7,119 bases of DNA from Chloroflexota bacterium (GCA_003250455.1 QKGK01000480.1:1-7119); one strand, 5' to 3'. Shown: positions 1 through 6,744, counted from the first letter of the stretch. The notes: generated by a model from the sequence alone, not told the origin. Made by a program: numbers and translations.

Positions 1-123
1 GTTATTTTACTTAGTCTTACCTATTTTAGCATATTTTTTGGCCCTGCTCATCACATTTTAATTTTTTTCCATCTAAAATTTAAAAGGCTAATATTTGAGA
101 TCAATTTCCCCTGAATTTTGCTG

Positions 124-129
124 TATACT
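124..129 (+). promoter_or_regulatory. Candidate -10 box for the CoA-binding protein gene
   Basis: TATACT matches the sigma-70 -10 consensus in five of six positions and lies in an AT-rich tract. The start of transcription would be near 136, giving a leader of about 33 nt that contains the Shine-Dalgarno at 152-160. No good -35 sits 16-18 bp upstream; TTGAGA at 95-100 is too far away (23 bp). The call rests on the -10 box and its position only. Confidence 0.4.
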
Positions 130-168
130 GGTCTTGAGCATCCTATTTGAAAAGGAGAGGAGTGGCAT

Positions 169-636
169 ATGAGCAGTTTACAAACCCTTGTAGACAATTT
201 TCTGGCGCAAGAGCGCATTGCCGTGGTGGGTGTCCGCACCACCCAGGAGGACGCGGCCAACAGCATTTATAAAAAGCTGAAAGACGCAGGTTACCAGGTC
301 TTTGCTGTCAACCCGTCCACCAGCGAGTATAAAGGCGATCCCTGTTATCCTTCCGTCAAGGAGATCCCAGGCGGGGCGCAGGCGGCCGTCATGGTCGTCC
401 GGCCGGAAGTGGCCGAACAGGTGGTGGTGGATTGCCACGAAGCAGGCATACAGCACGTGTGGATGCACCGCTCCATCGGAAACTCTGTCTCGGAGAAAGC
501 AGTAGCCTATTGCAGGGAAAATGATATGGCCGTGATCGGCGGGGGCTGCCCGATGATGTTCGTCAAGCCGGTGGATTTTGGGCATGTGTGCATGCGCTTT
601 ATCGGCAAATATGCCGGTTGGCTCCCCAAGGATTAA
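169..636 (+). CDS. CoA-binding domain protein (YccU-like Rossmann fold)
   Basis: A 155-residue cytosolic protein that is essentially one CoA-binding Rossmann domain (CoA_binding_2 type, related to YccU and to the CoA-binding part of succinyl-CoA synthetase alpha). The first strand and glycine turn are at about residues 17-21 (IAVVG), followed by a helix and the typical strand ending FAVNP at 45-49. The C-terminal part carries GGGCPMMF (124-131) and DFGHVC (136-141), which place Cys127, His139 and Cys141 near one another; such a cluster could bind a ligand or metal, but this is inference. The ATG is preceded by a strong AAGGAGAGG at 152-160 with 8 nt spacing, which fixes the start. It is a single-gene unit closed by the hairpin at 669-696. 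The family is small and widespread, mostly without an assigned reaction, so I give the binding function only. Confidence 0.9.
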   Translation: MSSLQTLVDNFLAQERIAVVGVRTTQEDAANSIYKKLKDAGYQVFAVNPSTSEYKGDPCYPSVKEIPGGAQAAVMVVRPEVAEQVVVDCHEAGIQHVWMHRSIGNSVSEKAVAYCRENDMAVIGGGCPMMFVKPVDFGHVCMRFIGKYAGWLPKD

Positions 637-668
637 GACGCAGCTTGGCACTATATCGTTAAATACAT

Positions 669-696
669 AAGCGGAGGGATTTTACACCCTCCGCTT
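669..696. terminator. Hairpin terminator between convergent genes
   Basis: A perfect 10-bp stem (AAGCGGAGGG at 669-678 with CCCTCCGCTT at 687-696) encloses an 8-nt loop. It lies 33 nt after the CoA-binding protein stop and 25 nt beyond the greA stop on the other strand, so it can end both transcripts. The stem ends in AA/TT on its outer side. The T tract is short on both strands (TTT, then mixed bases), so it may be less efficient than a classic intrinsic terminator. Confidence 0.75.
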
Positions 697-720
697 TCGA
701 GTTCAGGGTCAATTCAACTA

Positions 721-1185
721 TTATTCCACGCTGATGATCTTGAGCTGCATCTTCCCGCCGGGGGTTTCCACCGTGACTGAATCTCCGGCTTTGTGCCCCA
801 TCAGGGCCTTTCCGATCGGGGATTCGTGGGAGATACGCCCTTCACGCGGGTTGGCCTCGCGGGGTCCTACCATGTAATACTTTTCCTCGGGATAGCTGCC
901 CTCTTTGATCGTCACAGTACTGCCGACATCCACCATTCCATTGACATTCCCCTTATCAATGATCCTGGCGCCAGCCAAAATTTCCTCGTACTCGCGGATC
1001 TTGCCTTCCAAAAAGCCCTGGTCTTCCTTGGCTTTATGGTAATCGGCGTTCTCGCTCAGGTCGCCCTGCTGGATGGCAAAACGCAGCCGCTTGGCGAGTT
1101 CATCCCGCTGGCGGGTTTTCATATCCTGGAGTTCTTCGCGCATTTTTTCTGCGCCTTCCGGTGTAAGGTAATATTCTTCAGACAT
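721..1185 (-). CDS. greA: Transcription elongation factor GreA
   Basis: A 154-residue GreA, close to the usual 158. It inserts into the secondary channel of RNA polymerase and stimulates cleavage of backtracked RNA. Residues 1-75 form the antiparallel coiled coil; its tip carries GDLSENADYH (41-50) with the acidic pair Asp42 and Glu45 equivalent to E. coli Asp41 and Glu44. Residues from about 80 form the FKBP-like domain, with the family signature around HESPIGKALMG (120-130) and a TPGG near 141-144. The start lies 14 nt after the dgt stop; the best ribosome site is a weak AAAGAAAG that overlaps the dgt stop codon, so translation probably depends on dgt read-through or coupling. The gene ends before the shared hairpin at 669-696. 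No key residue is missing. Confidence 0.97.
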   Translation of the reverse strand: MSEEYYLTPEGAEKMREELQDMKTRQRDELAKRLRFAIQQGDLSENADYHKAKEDQGFLEGKIREYEEILAGARIIDKGNVNGMVDVGSTVTIKEGSYPEEKYYMVGPREANPREGRISHESPIGKALMGHKAGDSVTVETPGGKMQLKIISVE

Positions 1186-1199
1186 AGGTAATACTTTCT

Positions 1200-2351
1200 T
1201 TACGGTAAGGTAAGTGGGTCAAATAATTTTAAATATTCTTCGACCGCATATCGGTCGGTCATACCGGCAATATAGTCAGTGATGGTGCGTTCCAGCCCGC
1301 GCTGATCGATCAGCGCCTGGAAGCTCCCATCCAGCATGGAGGGTTCTTCGCGGTACGCATTGAACAATTGGGAAATTGTGCGCTCGGCTTTAACCGCCAT
1401 GCGCACTACCCGGTTATGCCGGTAAAGCTTATTATACAGGAAATCTTTCAGCTCACGGTTGCGGCGGTGCATGTCTGGGGTGTGTTTGGCTACATTGTGA
1501 TCCATTTTTTGCAGGTCAAGCGGCGACTTCACTTTGGCCCTGGCAATTTCATCCGAGGTGGATACAACCACATCCGACACCAGCATCCCGATCAAATGAC
1601 GGATCAGCCGGTGGCGGTTCAGGTCGGAAAGCTGCTCTTCTTTCCAGTTGATCCCTTCCCGCAGGATCTCCCAGATCTCGATGCCGGAAAGCATCGGCGG
1701 GGTGATCATCCCGGAGCGCAGGCCGTCATCCAGATCGTGAGCCGTATAAGCCAGTTCATCCGCCACATTGGCAAGCTGCGCCTCCAGATGTCCGCGCAGT
1801 TCCGGGTCGTAATCGCTGGCATCCGAAATATCATACTCTGTCTCGTGCTTGACGATCCCTTCCAGTACCTCCCAGGAAAGATTGAGCCCGTCAAAATCGC
1901 CATAACGCTTTTCCAGCTTGGTCACGATCCGCAGCGACTGCTTGTTGTGGTCGAAACCGCCATAATCCTTCATCAGCCGGTTGAGGATCACTTCGCCGGA
2001 ATGACCAAAGGGCGGGTGGCCCAGGTCGTGGGCCAGGCAGATCGCTTCCACCAGGTCTTCATTTGCGCCCAGGGCGCGTGCCAGCGTGCGCCCGATCTGG
2101 GCGACTTCCAAAGTGTGGGTCAACCGGGTGCGGAAATAGTCACCCTCATAATTGATGAATACCTGGGTCTTATATTCCAGCCTGCGGAAGGCCGTGGTAT
2201 GCAAAATCCGGTCACGGTCCCGCTGAAACGAGGTGCGGTAATCCGGTTCGTGGTCTTCAAATTTTCGTCCCTTGGTCTGACTGCTGCGCAGCCCATACGG
2301 CGCCAGGGAGTTATCTTCTATGTCTTCCAGCTTTTGACGGGTGTGAATCAT
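1200..2351 (-). CDS. dgt: Deoxyguanosinetriphosphate triphosphohydrolase-like protein (HD domain dNTPase)
   Basis: A 383-residue HD-superfamily enzyme that hydrolyses dNTPs to deoxynucleoside and tripolyphosphate, in the cytosol. The length fits the shorter 'dGTPase-like' class rather than the roughly 500-residue E. coli Dgt. Visible motifs in order: RDRDRILHTTAFRRLEYKTQVF (about 44-65, split here only for naming), the first metal His in RLTHT (His79), the HD pair His108-Asp109 followed by GHPPFGHSGE (111-120), the family block GGFDHNKQSLRI (131-142), and YTAHDLDDG (202-210) holding the last metal Asp. All expected metal ligands are present. The ATG has AAGGAA at 2357-2362 with 5 nt spacing, and a promoter just upstream. 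It is the first gene of a dgt-greA unit. Substrate preference among dNTPs cannot be told from sequence; relatives are often activated by other dNTPs. Confidence 0.93.
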   Translation of the reverse strand: MIHTRQKLEDIEDNSLAPYGLRSSQTKGRKFEDHEPDYRTSFQRDRDRILHTTAFRRLEYKTQVFINYEGDYFRTRLTHTLEVAQIGRTLARALGANEDLVEAICLAHDLGHPPFGHSGEVILNRLMKDYGGFDHNKQSLRIVTKLEKRYGDFDGLNLSWEVLEGIVKHETEYDISDASDYDPELRGHLEAQLANVADELAYTAHDLDDGLRSGMITPPMLSGIEIWEILREGINWKEEQLSDLNRHRLIRHLIGMLVSDVVVSTSDEIARAKVKSPLDLQKMDHNVAKHTPDMHRRNRELKDFLYNKLYRHNRVVRMAVKAERTISQLFNAYREEPSMLDGSFQALIDQRGLERTITDYIAGMTDRYAVEEYLKLFDPLTLP

Positions 2352-2376
2352 GTCAATTCCTTTTTTAATTCTTATG

Positions 2377-2405
2377 AGTGTAATTCAGACCAAATTACCT
2401 GTCAA
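2377..2405 (-). promoter_or_regulatory. Sigma-70 type promoter of dgt-greA
   Basis: On the minus strand a perfect -35 TTGACA (2405-2400) is followed after exactly 17 bp by TACACT (2382-2377), four of six matches to the -10 consensus. The predicted transcript starts near 2370, leaving a 19-nt leader that contains the AAGGAA ribosome site and the dgt ATG at 2351. Box quality, spacing and position agree well. Confidence 0.7.
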
Positions 2406-2472
2406 CAACGCCAGCGATGTCATTGGGAACATAACGCACCTTCTGGCAAGTTGTCTATACGCATCTATTTTT

Positions 2473-2481
2473 AGTATACCA
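2473..2481 (-). promoter_or_regulatory. Second, upstream candidate promoter for dgt (extended -10)
   Basis: On the minus strand TGGTATACT is an extended -10 element (TGn directly before TATACT, five of six matches). Start of transcription would be near 2466, about 115 nt before the dgt ATG. No recognisable -35 is present, which extended -10 promoters can lack. It is weaker support than the promoter at 2377-2405. Confidence 0.35.
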
Positions 2482-2501
2482 GTTAATCAGGAAATATTTT
2501 C

Positions 2502-2530
2502 TTGCGGCTATTCTTTTGCAACATTATAGT
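2502..2530 (+). promoter_or_regulatory. Candidate promoter for the membrane protein gene
   Basis: TTGCGG (2502-2507) and TATAGT (2525-2530) are separated by exactly 17 bp; the -10 matches five of six consensus bases, the -35 only three. The start would be near 2537, inside the palindrome at 2530-2551. An alternative -10, TACAAT at 2586-2591, has no -35 but is also compatible with an ATG at 2634. Confidence 0.4.
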
Positions 2531-2551
2531 ACAACTTCTTTCCCAGTTGTA
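2530..2551. repeat. Palindrome TACAACT-N8-AGTTGTA, possible operator
   Basis: Two perfect 7-base arms (TACAACT at 2530-2536, AGTTGTA at 2545-2551) enclose 8 bases. The 15-bp centre-to-centre geometry and its position over the predicted start of transcription at 2537 suit a dimeric repressor site. A half-site AGTTGT also occurs at 2449-2454. An RNA hairpin in the leader is an alternative reading. Confidence 0.4.
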
Positions 2552-2633
2552 AGCTCGAAACACGCTAGAGGTGGTACTTTTCGAGTACAATACCATGCAG
2601 AGAGATTATCCAGCACACACAGCAGGAGCAGGC

Positions 2634-4094
2634 ATGGATCACGCCAGGCTGGCCCGTGAGACCGTAGACACATTAGCCCCCTACCTCAAAGAGCTGATGG
2701 ATCGGCAGATCCCGGACCCTGAAGCGCCGCTAAATAAAATCGAAGCTTTTCGGCTTTGGAGATTGATCTATCCTAAGATCGCGCTGCGCTCCGGAGTCAT
2801 TCAGGCAGCAAAAAAGATCATCGAGGAAAATTCAGCCGGAAACCGCGCCGCCCTGACCCATCAGCTTACCCAGGTGTACCGCACCAACGAGCATATCGCC
2901 CTCGAAGTGATGGAAATCATCCGCTCTCATCCCAGACAGGAAGAAGAACCTACACCACAATCCAGGGCAGACTATTTCTTTCAGCCAACTTCTCCCGGAA
3001 AAGAATTCAGCGCTGAGCAGGTTTCCTGCCAGGTATGCGGCACAAAGGATGAAACCCTCCGCCTGGTCAGTTACCCTTATGTGGTCAGCCTGATCATCGT
3101 CACATTCCGGCGGGTCTTTCAGGGCGTTTACTGCGGGAAACACGCCAACCGCTATTATTTTCTGGCAGTGTTCATCACAATGACGATTGGCTGGCTGGGC
3201 ATCCCCTTTGGGTTTCTCTTCACCCCGCTAACCCTTTCCTCTCTCCTCACAGTAGATAAAAAATTACGTCCGGCAAATGCAAAACTGTTACTGGAAATTG
3301 CGAAATCCAGGCTGGAGACGGATGAAAGAAACGCTGCGGCAGTCTACCTGAAGGAATCCCTGTGGCTTGAAGACAGCGAACAGGCCCGGTCTTTAGCCAA
3401 AAAACTGCTTCCCGAACTCGGGCCAGCAGCCCAGCCCAGTTTCACTTTCCAGCTAACCTCTTTGCTGTTCAACTTCCTCACGGTATGGATCATGGGATTT
3501 CTCATCGGCCTGGTCGACGGCGTGATCAGCCTCCCCCTGGAAACCGGCAGCGAAAATGTATCCATCTTGGTGATGGTCTTCAGCTATCTTCCATTGATCC
3601 TGCTGCTGTTCTTTGGCAGCTATATGGCCGCCCATCTGTCAGGCGAGACAGCGCAGCGGGTGCAGCTGGACAGTAAATGGAGTGGGCGAATCTTTACCAT
3701 CACGCTCAGCCTGGGGGTGGTTTATGCGATCTTTACAGGCAAATTCCTGGCCATCAACCAGATGGGCAGCCACCTCGACCCGCAAAACTTCCTTGATTCC
3801 CTGTTTTATTATGGGGGCATGATCTTCAACGGGGGTTGGCAGTTGATCCTCCAAATATTTGTTGGGAAAGCCCCAACCTACCTGCTTTTCCTGATATTTG
3901 TGCTGCTGGGGGGCGTGCTCTTTCTCTGGAACCTGCTTGACCATATCACCCAATCCGTCCAATGGCAGCATTCGCTGGACGAGATCACCGGCTCTATGGC
4001 GCAGGAATCCGGCACCCTGGCAGTTTTGACGACTGCCCTCCTGGTGCTCATCTTTTCGCTTGTCTTTGGAACGGTTTTCTTCCTGACCAGCTAA
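2634..4094 (+). CDS. Multi-pass membrane protein with CxxC...CxxH putative zinc site, function unknown
   Basis: I do not recognise this protein. From the ATG at 2634 it has 486 residues. Residues 1-125 are hydrophilic and helical. Then comes CQVC (132-135) and, 31 residues later, CGKH (167-170), a CxxC...CxxH set that could bind one zinc. A long hydrophobic stretch (about 174-205, one or two spans) follows. Next is a soluble, charged helical segment (about 209-269) that resembles a helical-repeat pair. Then come about five more spans (near 275-299, 308-335, 352-374, 415-434 and 461-485). The start was chosen because AGGAG at 2624-2628 lies 5 nt before it. In-frame starts at 2571 (GTG) and 2595 (ATG) would add 21 or 13 residues but have no clear ribosome site. 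The gene is alone on its strand and ends 10 nt from the convergent IPK gene. Which side of the membrane the metal site faces is undetermined. Confidence 0.85.
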   Translation: MDHARLARETVDTLAPYLKELMDRQIPDPEAPLNKIEAFRLWRLIYPKIALRSGVIQAAKKIIEENSAGNRAALTHQLTQVYRTNEHIALEVMEIIRSHPRQEEEPTPQSRADYFFQPTSPGKEFSAEQVSCQVCGTKDETLRLVSYPYVVSLIIVTFRRVFQGVYCGKHANRYYFLAVFITMTIGWLGIPFGFLFTPLTLSSLLTVDKKLRPANAKLLLEIAKSRLETDERNAAAVYLKESLWLEDSEQARSLAKKLLPELGPAAQPSFTFQLTSLLFNFLTVWIMGFLIGLVDGVISLPLETGSENVSILVMVFSYLPLILLLFFGSYMAAHLSGETAQRVQLDSKWSGRIFTITLSLGVVYAIFTGKFLAINQMGSHLDPQNFLDSLFYYGGMIFNGGWQLILQIFVGKAPTYLLFLIFVLLGGVLFLWNLLDHITQSVQWQHSLDEITGSMAQESGTLAVLTTALLVLIFSLVFGTVFFLTS

Positions 4095-4104
4095 TTCCGG
4101 CCAG

Positions 4105-4917
4105 TTATTCCCCTCTTTTGATCAAAGTTCCCAGATTCGCTCCGGACATCACCTGCCGGAGGTTTTCGGGCTGTTCGGCGGAAAAGATCAGCACTTCCAA
4201 CCCCGGAATTTCCTCCACCAGCGCGACCATCTCCCCCACCTTCCCGGACATCCCGCCGGTCACGTCAGTAGCCGCCGCTCCTTGCACAGCATCCAGTGTA
4301 TCCCCCCAGCTTTTCGGGGTGATCAGCGGGATCACCTGCGTATTGGCCGGATAATCAACCCAAACGCCGGCCTCGATCCCGGCAAGCAGGATGCGGCCTG
4401 GGTTCAGCTGCCGCGCAAGGTGGACAAAAATATCTTCCGTTGAGAGGATCGTGCCCCCCCGCACCTGGTCGAAGGCCACATCACCGTACACCACCGGCAC
4501 CAACCCGCGCCGCAAAGCATCCTGCATGGGGGCTAGCTCCCAGCGCAGCACCTTGCCATCCGACACTACCGCAGAAGAAGAAGCCGGAAAAGTCAACGCC
4601 GGTACGCCCGCCTGATTCAAATTTTCCATCACAATGCGGTTCAGAGCACTGGCCTGGAACCAGACTTCCAAAAAACCGAACCATCCCTCCGGGGTAGAAA
4701 CCTGTTGGCGCGTACCGTATTTTTTGGCGGGTGCATGTCCAAAGGACCCTGACCCATGCCCCAGCACCAGCCGGGTTTCAGGGGAATCTTTGATGATCCC
4801 TGCCAGCTCAGCCGCCAGGGAAGCGATCAGGTCTGGTTTGGCGGTGCTGGGGGTAAATTTATCCGTGATCAGCGAGCCGCCCAGTTTCAGGAAGAAGAGC
4901 TTGGGGTTATCTGCCAT
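4105..4917 (-). CDS. Isopentenyl phosphate kinase
   Basis: A 270-residue amino-acid-kinase-fold enzyme that phosphorylates isopentenyl phosphate to isopentenyl diphosphate with ATP, the last step of the alternative mevalonate route. KLGGSLIT (11-18) is the N-terminal phosphate-binding strand and loop. GHGSGSFGH (53-61) ends in His61, equivalent to the substrate-binding and catalytic His that separates IPKs from other members of the fold. YGDVAFD (144-150), ILSTEDI (157-163, where archaeal enzymes often have ILSGDDI) and ATDVTGGMSGKV (216-227) are further family blocks. Its ATG overlaps the mevalonate kinase stop in TAATG, with AGGTGGGG just upstream, so the two are translationally coupled. 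It is last in the operon, and no hairpin terminator is evident in the 10 nt before the convergent gene. Confidence 0.93.
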   Translation of the reverse strand: MADNPKLFFLKLGGSLITDKFTPSTAKPDLIASLAAELAGIIKDSPETRLVLGHGSGSFGHAPAKKYGTRQQVSTPEGWFGFLEVWFQASALNRIVMENLNQAGVPALTFPASSSAVVSDGKVLRWELAPMQDALRRGLVPVVYGDVAFDQVRGGTILSTEDIFVHLARQLNPGRILLAGIEAGVWVDYPANTQVIPLITPKSWGDTLDAVQGAAATDVTGGMSGKVGEMVALVEEIPGLEVLIFSAEQPENLRQVMSGANLGTLIKRGE

Positions 4918-5855
4918 TATTTCCCCACCTGCGTGATGATTGTACGCACAGCCCCGGCATCTTCCAGTGCCAAGGCAACGGCCTGCGCCTGGTCGGGCTC
5001 CACCAGGGCGATCATATTGCCGCCGCGCCCGCCTCCGCTGAGCTTAGCGCCCGATGCGCCTGCCTCCCGGGCCGCAGCTACCAGTTGGTCCAATTCCGGG
5101 CAGGAGACGCCCATCTTTTGCAGCACTTCATGGTTATCATTCATCAGCGGGCCCAATGAATTGATGCGCCCATTCTGGATCGAAAGGGCAGCGTTGGTGG
5201 TAATGCGGCCACACAGGGCAAAATAGTGTTCAAACAGTTCAGGCTGGGCTTCGTATGCCCGCCGCACATCCCCCACCGCGACCGAGGTCGGGCTCACCAG
5301 ACCGGTATCGCCGATCACCAGGGTAAAGGGATACCTGATTTCAATCGTTTTGATCGGCTGTCCCTTAATGAAATACACCGGTTGGGCAAAGGTCACTACC
5401 GTATTATCAATCCCGGAAGGCGTGCCGTGGTGCAGCTTTTCCACCTCATAGGTCAACGCATTGACCTGTTCATCCGGCAGCGGGTGCCCTAAAAAGCCTG
5501 AAAGCGCCCGGATGATCGCCACGGAGACCGCCGCACCGGAACCCAGCCCGGCTGCCAGCGGAATGGTGGAAGAGATCATTAACGTGCAGGCAGACGGGGA
5601 AGCCACACCCAGCGCATCCAGCGTCAGGCGGATCGCCTTCCCGACCGCATCTTCAAGCGGCAGGGCAGACAGCTCACTGCGAAGTGCAATATCCGGGGCC
5701 AGGATCCTGATCCCCTCCCCGCCCGGCTGCGCCTTGATGATGGCTTTGGCCTCCACCTGGCGCACCGGAACTGCCAGCGCAGGCTGTCCGTAGACGACCG
5801 CGTGTTCTCCAAAGAGGATGATCTTTCCGGGAGCAGAAGCAGCAATTGCAGGCAT
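4917..5855 (-). CDS. mvk: Mevalonate kinase (GHMP family, archaeal-type length)
   Basis: A 312-residue cytosolic GHMP kinase that converts mevalonate to mevalonate 5-phosphate. The short length is like archaeal enzymes. Motif 1 is SAPGKIILFGEHAVVYGQPA (7-26) with Lys11 and Glu17. The glycine-rich ATP loop is LAAGLGSGAAVS (100-111). HGTPSGID (143-150) carries Asp150, the expected catalytic base. Motif 3 is KLSGGGRGGN (271-280), a variant of the usual KLTGAGGGGC with Arg and Asn in place of Gly and Cys. The start lies 4 nt after the UbiA-family stop and has no Shine-Dalgarno, so re-initiation by ribosomes finishing the upstream gene is likely. The HGTPSGID block and family length favour mevalonate kinase over phosphomevalonate kinase or galactokinase. 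Confidence 0.93.
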   Translation of the reverse strand: MPAIAASAPGKIILFGEHAVVYGQPALAVPVRQVEAKAIIKAQPGGEGIRILAPDIALRSELSALPLEDAVGKAIRLTLDALGVASPSACTLMISSTIPLAAGLGSGAAVSVAIIRALSGFLGHPLPDEQVNALTYEVEKLHHGTPSGIDNTVVTFAQPVYFIKGQPIKTIEIRYPFTLVIGDTGLVSPTSVAVGDVRRAYEAQPELFEHYFALCGRITTNAALSIQNGRINSLGPLMNDNHEVLQKMGVSCPELDQLVAAAREAGASGAKLSGGGRGGNMIALVEPDQAQAVALALEDAGAVRTIITQVGK

Positions 5856-5859
5856 CAGA

Positions 5860-6729
5860 CTAGAAAATATAAAAGATGACCAGGATGGATGCGCCCCACA
5901 GCATCATATTGATCTGGAAAGGCAGGTCCTTGAGCACAATCTCTTCCGGGGCTTCGCCTTCACCCTTGATCTGGATCAGGTACAGGTAGCGGAACACCCC
6001 ATAGATGACAAAGGGGATCGTCAGCATGGTCACATGGTTATCGGGCAGGTTCTCCGCAGAAAATGTGTACAGGCTGTACGTAATGATCGTACAGGTCAAC
6101 ACGATCATTAACAGCTGGTCCAGATACGCCAGAGTATAGCCGGAAAGCACTTTGCGGGAATTGTTCTCGACCGTATGTGAGTTAAGCAGTTCTGTGCGGC
6201 GTTTCCCAATACCCATGAACAATGCCAGGAAAATCGTCGCGGTGTATATCCAGGGTGAAAAGCGGTCCACGTGGATGATCACCACCCCGGCTGCCACCCG
6301 GACGAGGTAAAAACTTGCCAGCACCAGCACATCGATCAGCGGGATATGTTTGAGGTAGTACGAATATGCCAGGTTGAGCACAATGTATCCCAGGGCGAGA
6401 TAGGCAAAATCATGCGACAGCCAAAATGCCCCGCCAATACCAACGGTCAGCAGTACGGCTGCTACTCCCCACGCAACGGGAATAGGCAGCGCGCCCGAAG
6501 CGACCGGACGATTGCGCTTGGTGGGATGCTGCCGGTCGGATTCCACGTCGAAGATATCATTGATGATGTAGATGGCGCTGGCGATCAGGCTGAACAAAAC
6601 TGTCCCCAGGATCGTTTCCAACAGCGAGGAGGGATACCCGATCTTGCGGTCAAAAACAACCGCCGCAAAGATCAACCCATTTTTCACCCATTGCTTTGGC
6701 CGCATGGCTTTGATGATTGCTTTCAACAT
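5860..6729 (-). CDS. UbiA-family prenyl-phosphate transferase, decaprenyl-phosphate phosphoribosyltransferase-like
   Basis: A 289-residue integral membrane protein with about nine hydrophobic spans (near 14-26, 37-58, 85-105, 108-126, 131-152, 160-175, 203-223, 233-252 and 274-289). The first aspartate-rich motif is NDIFDVESD (57-65), followed by HPTKRNRPVASG (68-79), a run typical of decaprenyl-phosphate 5-phosphoribose synthases (mycobacterial Rv3806c type) rather than of quinone or haem prenyltransferases. The second motif region is YSYYLKHIPLIDV (122-134) with Asp133. KRRTEL (176-181) is also family-like. By homology it would join a polyprenyl phosphate and PRPP at the cytoplasmic face. 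It heads an operon with mevalonate kinase and IPK, which fits use of an isoprenoid carrier. The ATG has no Shine-Dalgarno but an extended -10 box ends six bases before it. The true acceptor in this organism is inferred only. Confidence 0.88.
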   Translation of the reverse strand: MLKAIIKAMRPKQWVKNGLIFAAVVFDRKIGYPSSLLETILGTVLFSLIASAIYIINDIFDVESDRQHPTKRNRPVASGALPIPVAWGVAAVLLTVGIGGAFWLSHDFAYLALGYIVLNLAYSYYLKHIPLIDVLVLASFYLVRVAAGVVIIHVDRFSPWIYTATIFLALFMGIGKRRTELLNSHTVENNSRKVLSGYTLAYLDQLLMIVLTCTIITYSLYTFSAENLPDNHVTMLTIPFVIYGVFRYLYLIQIKGEGEAPEEIVLKDLPFQINMMLWGASILVIFYIF

Positions 6730-6735
6730 ACCGAA

Positions 6736-6744
6736 ATGATAGCA
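6736..6744 (-). promoter_or_regulatory. Extended -10 promoter of the isoprenoid operon, probably leaderless
   Basis: On the minus strand TGC-TATCAT (6744-6736) is an extended -10 element with five of six -10 matches. Exactly six bases (6735-6730) separate the box from the ATG at 6729, so the A of ATG falls at +1. There is no -35 of quality 16-18 bp upstream and no Shine-Dalgarno. This is the geometry of leaderless promoters described in Deinococcus and mycobacteria. Confidence 0.55.

Noticed and set aside
1..114. Open plus-strand frame with hydrophobic residues, as if the end of a membrane protein
   Set aside because: The stretch is very AT-rich, which alone gives Phe, Ile, Leu and Lys codons, and its composition is unlike the other genes here. 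The start lies outside the window, so it cannot be supported.
178..651. Minus-strand open frame opposite the CoA-binding protein
   Set aside because: It is a shadow of a well-supported gene with a strong ribosome site and Rossmann motifs; the antisense product is His-rich and has no family features.
1368..2474. Long open frame on the plus strand opposite dgt (368 codons)
   Set aside because: It is wholly antisense to a clear, motif-complete dNTP triphosphohydrolase, has no ribosome site and shows no recognisable domain. Such shadows are common in GC-leaning genes.
4095..4104. Terminator between the convergent membrane protein and IPK genes
   Set aside because: Only 10 bases separate the stops and no stable stem with a T tract is visible there; overlapping transcription is more likely.
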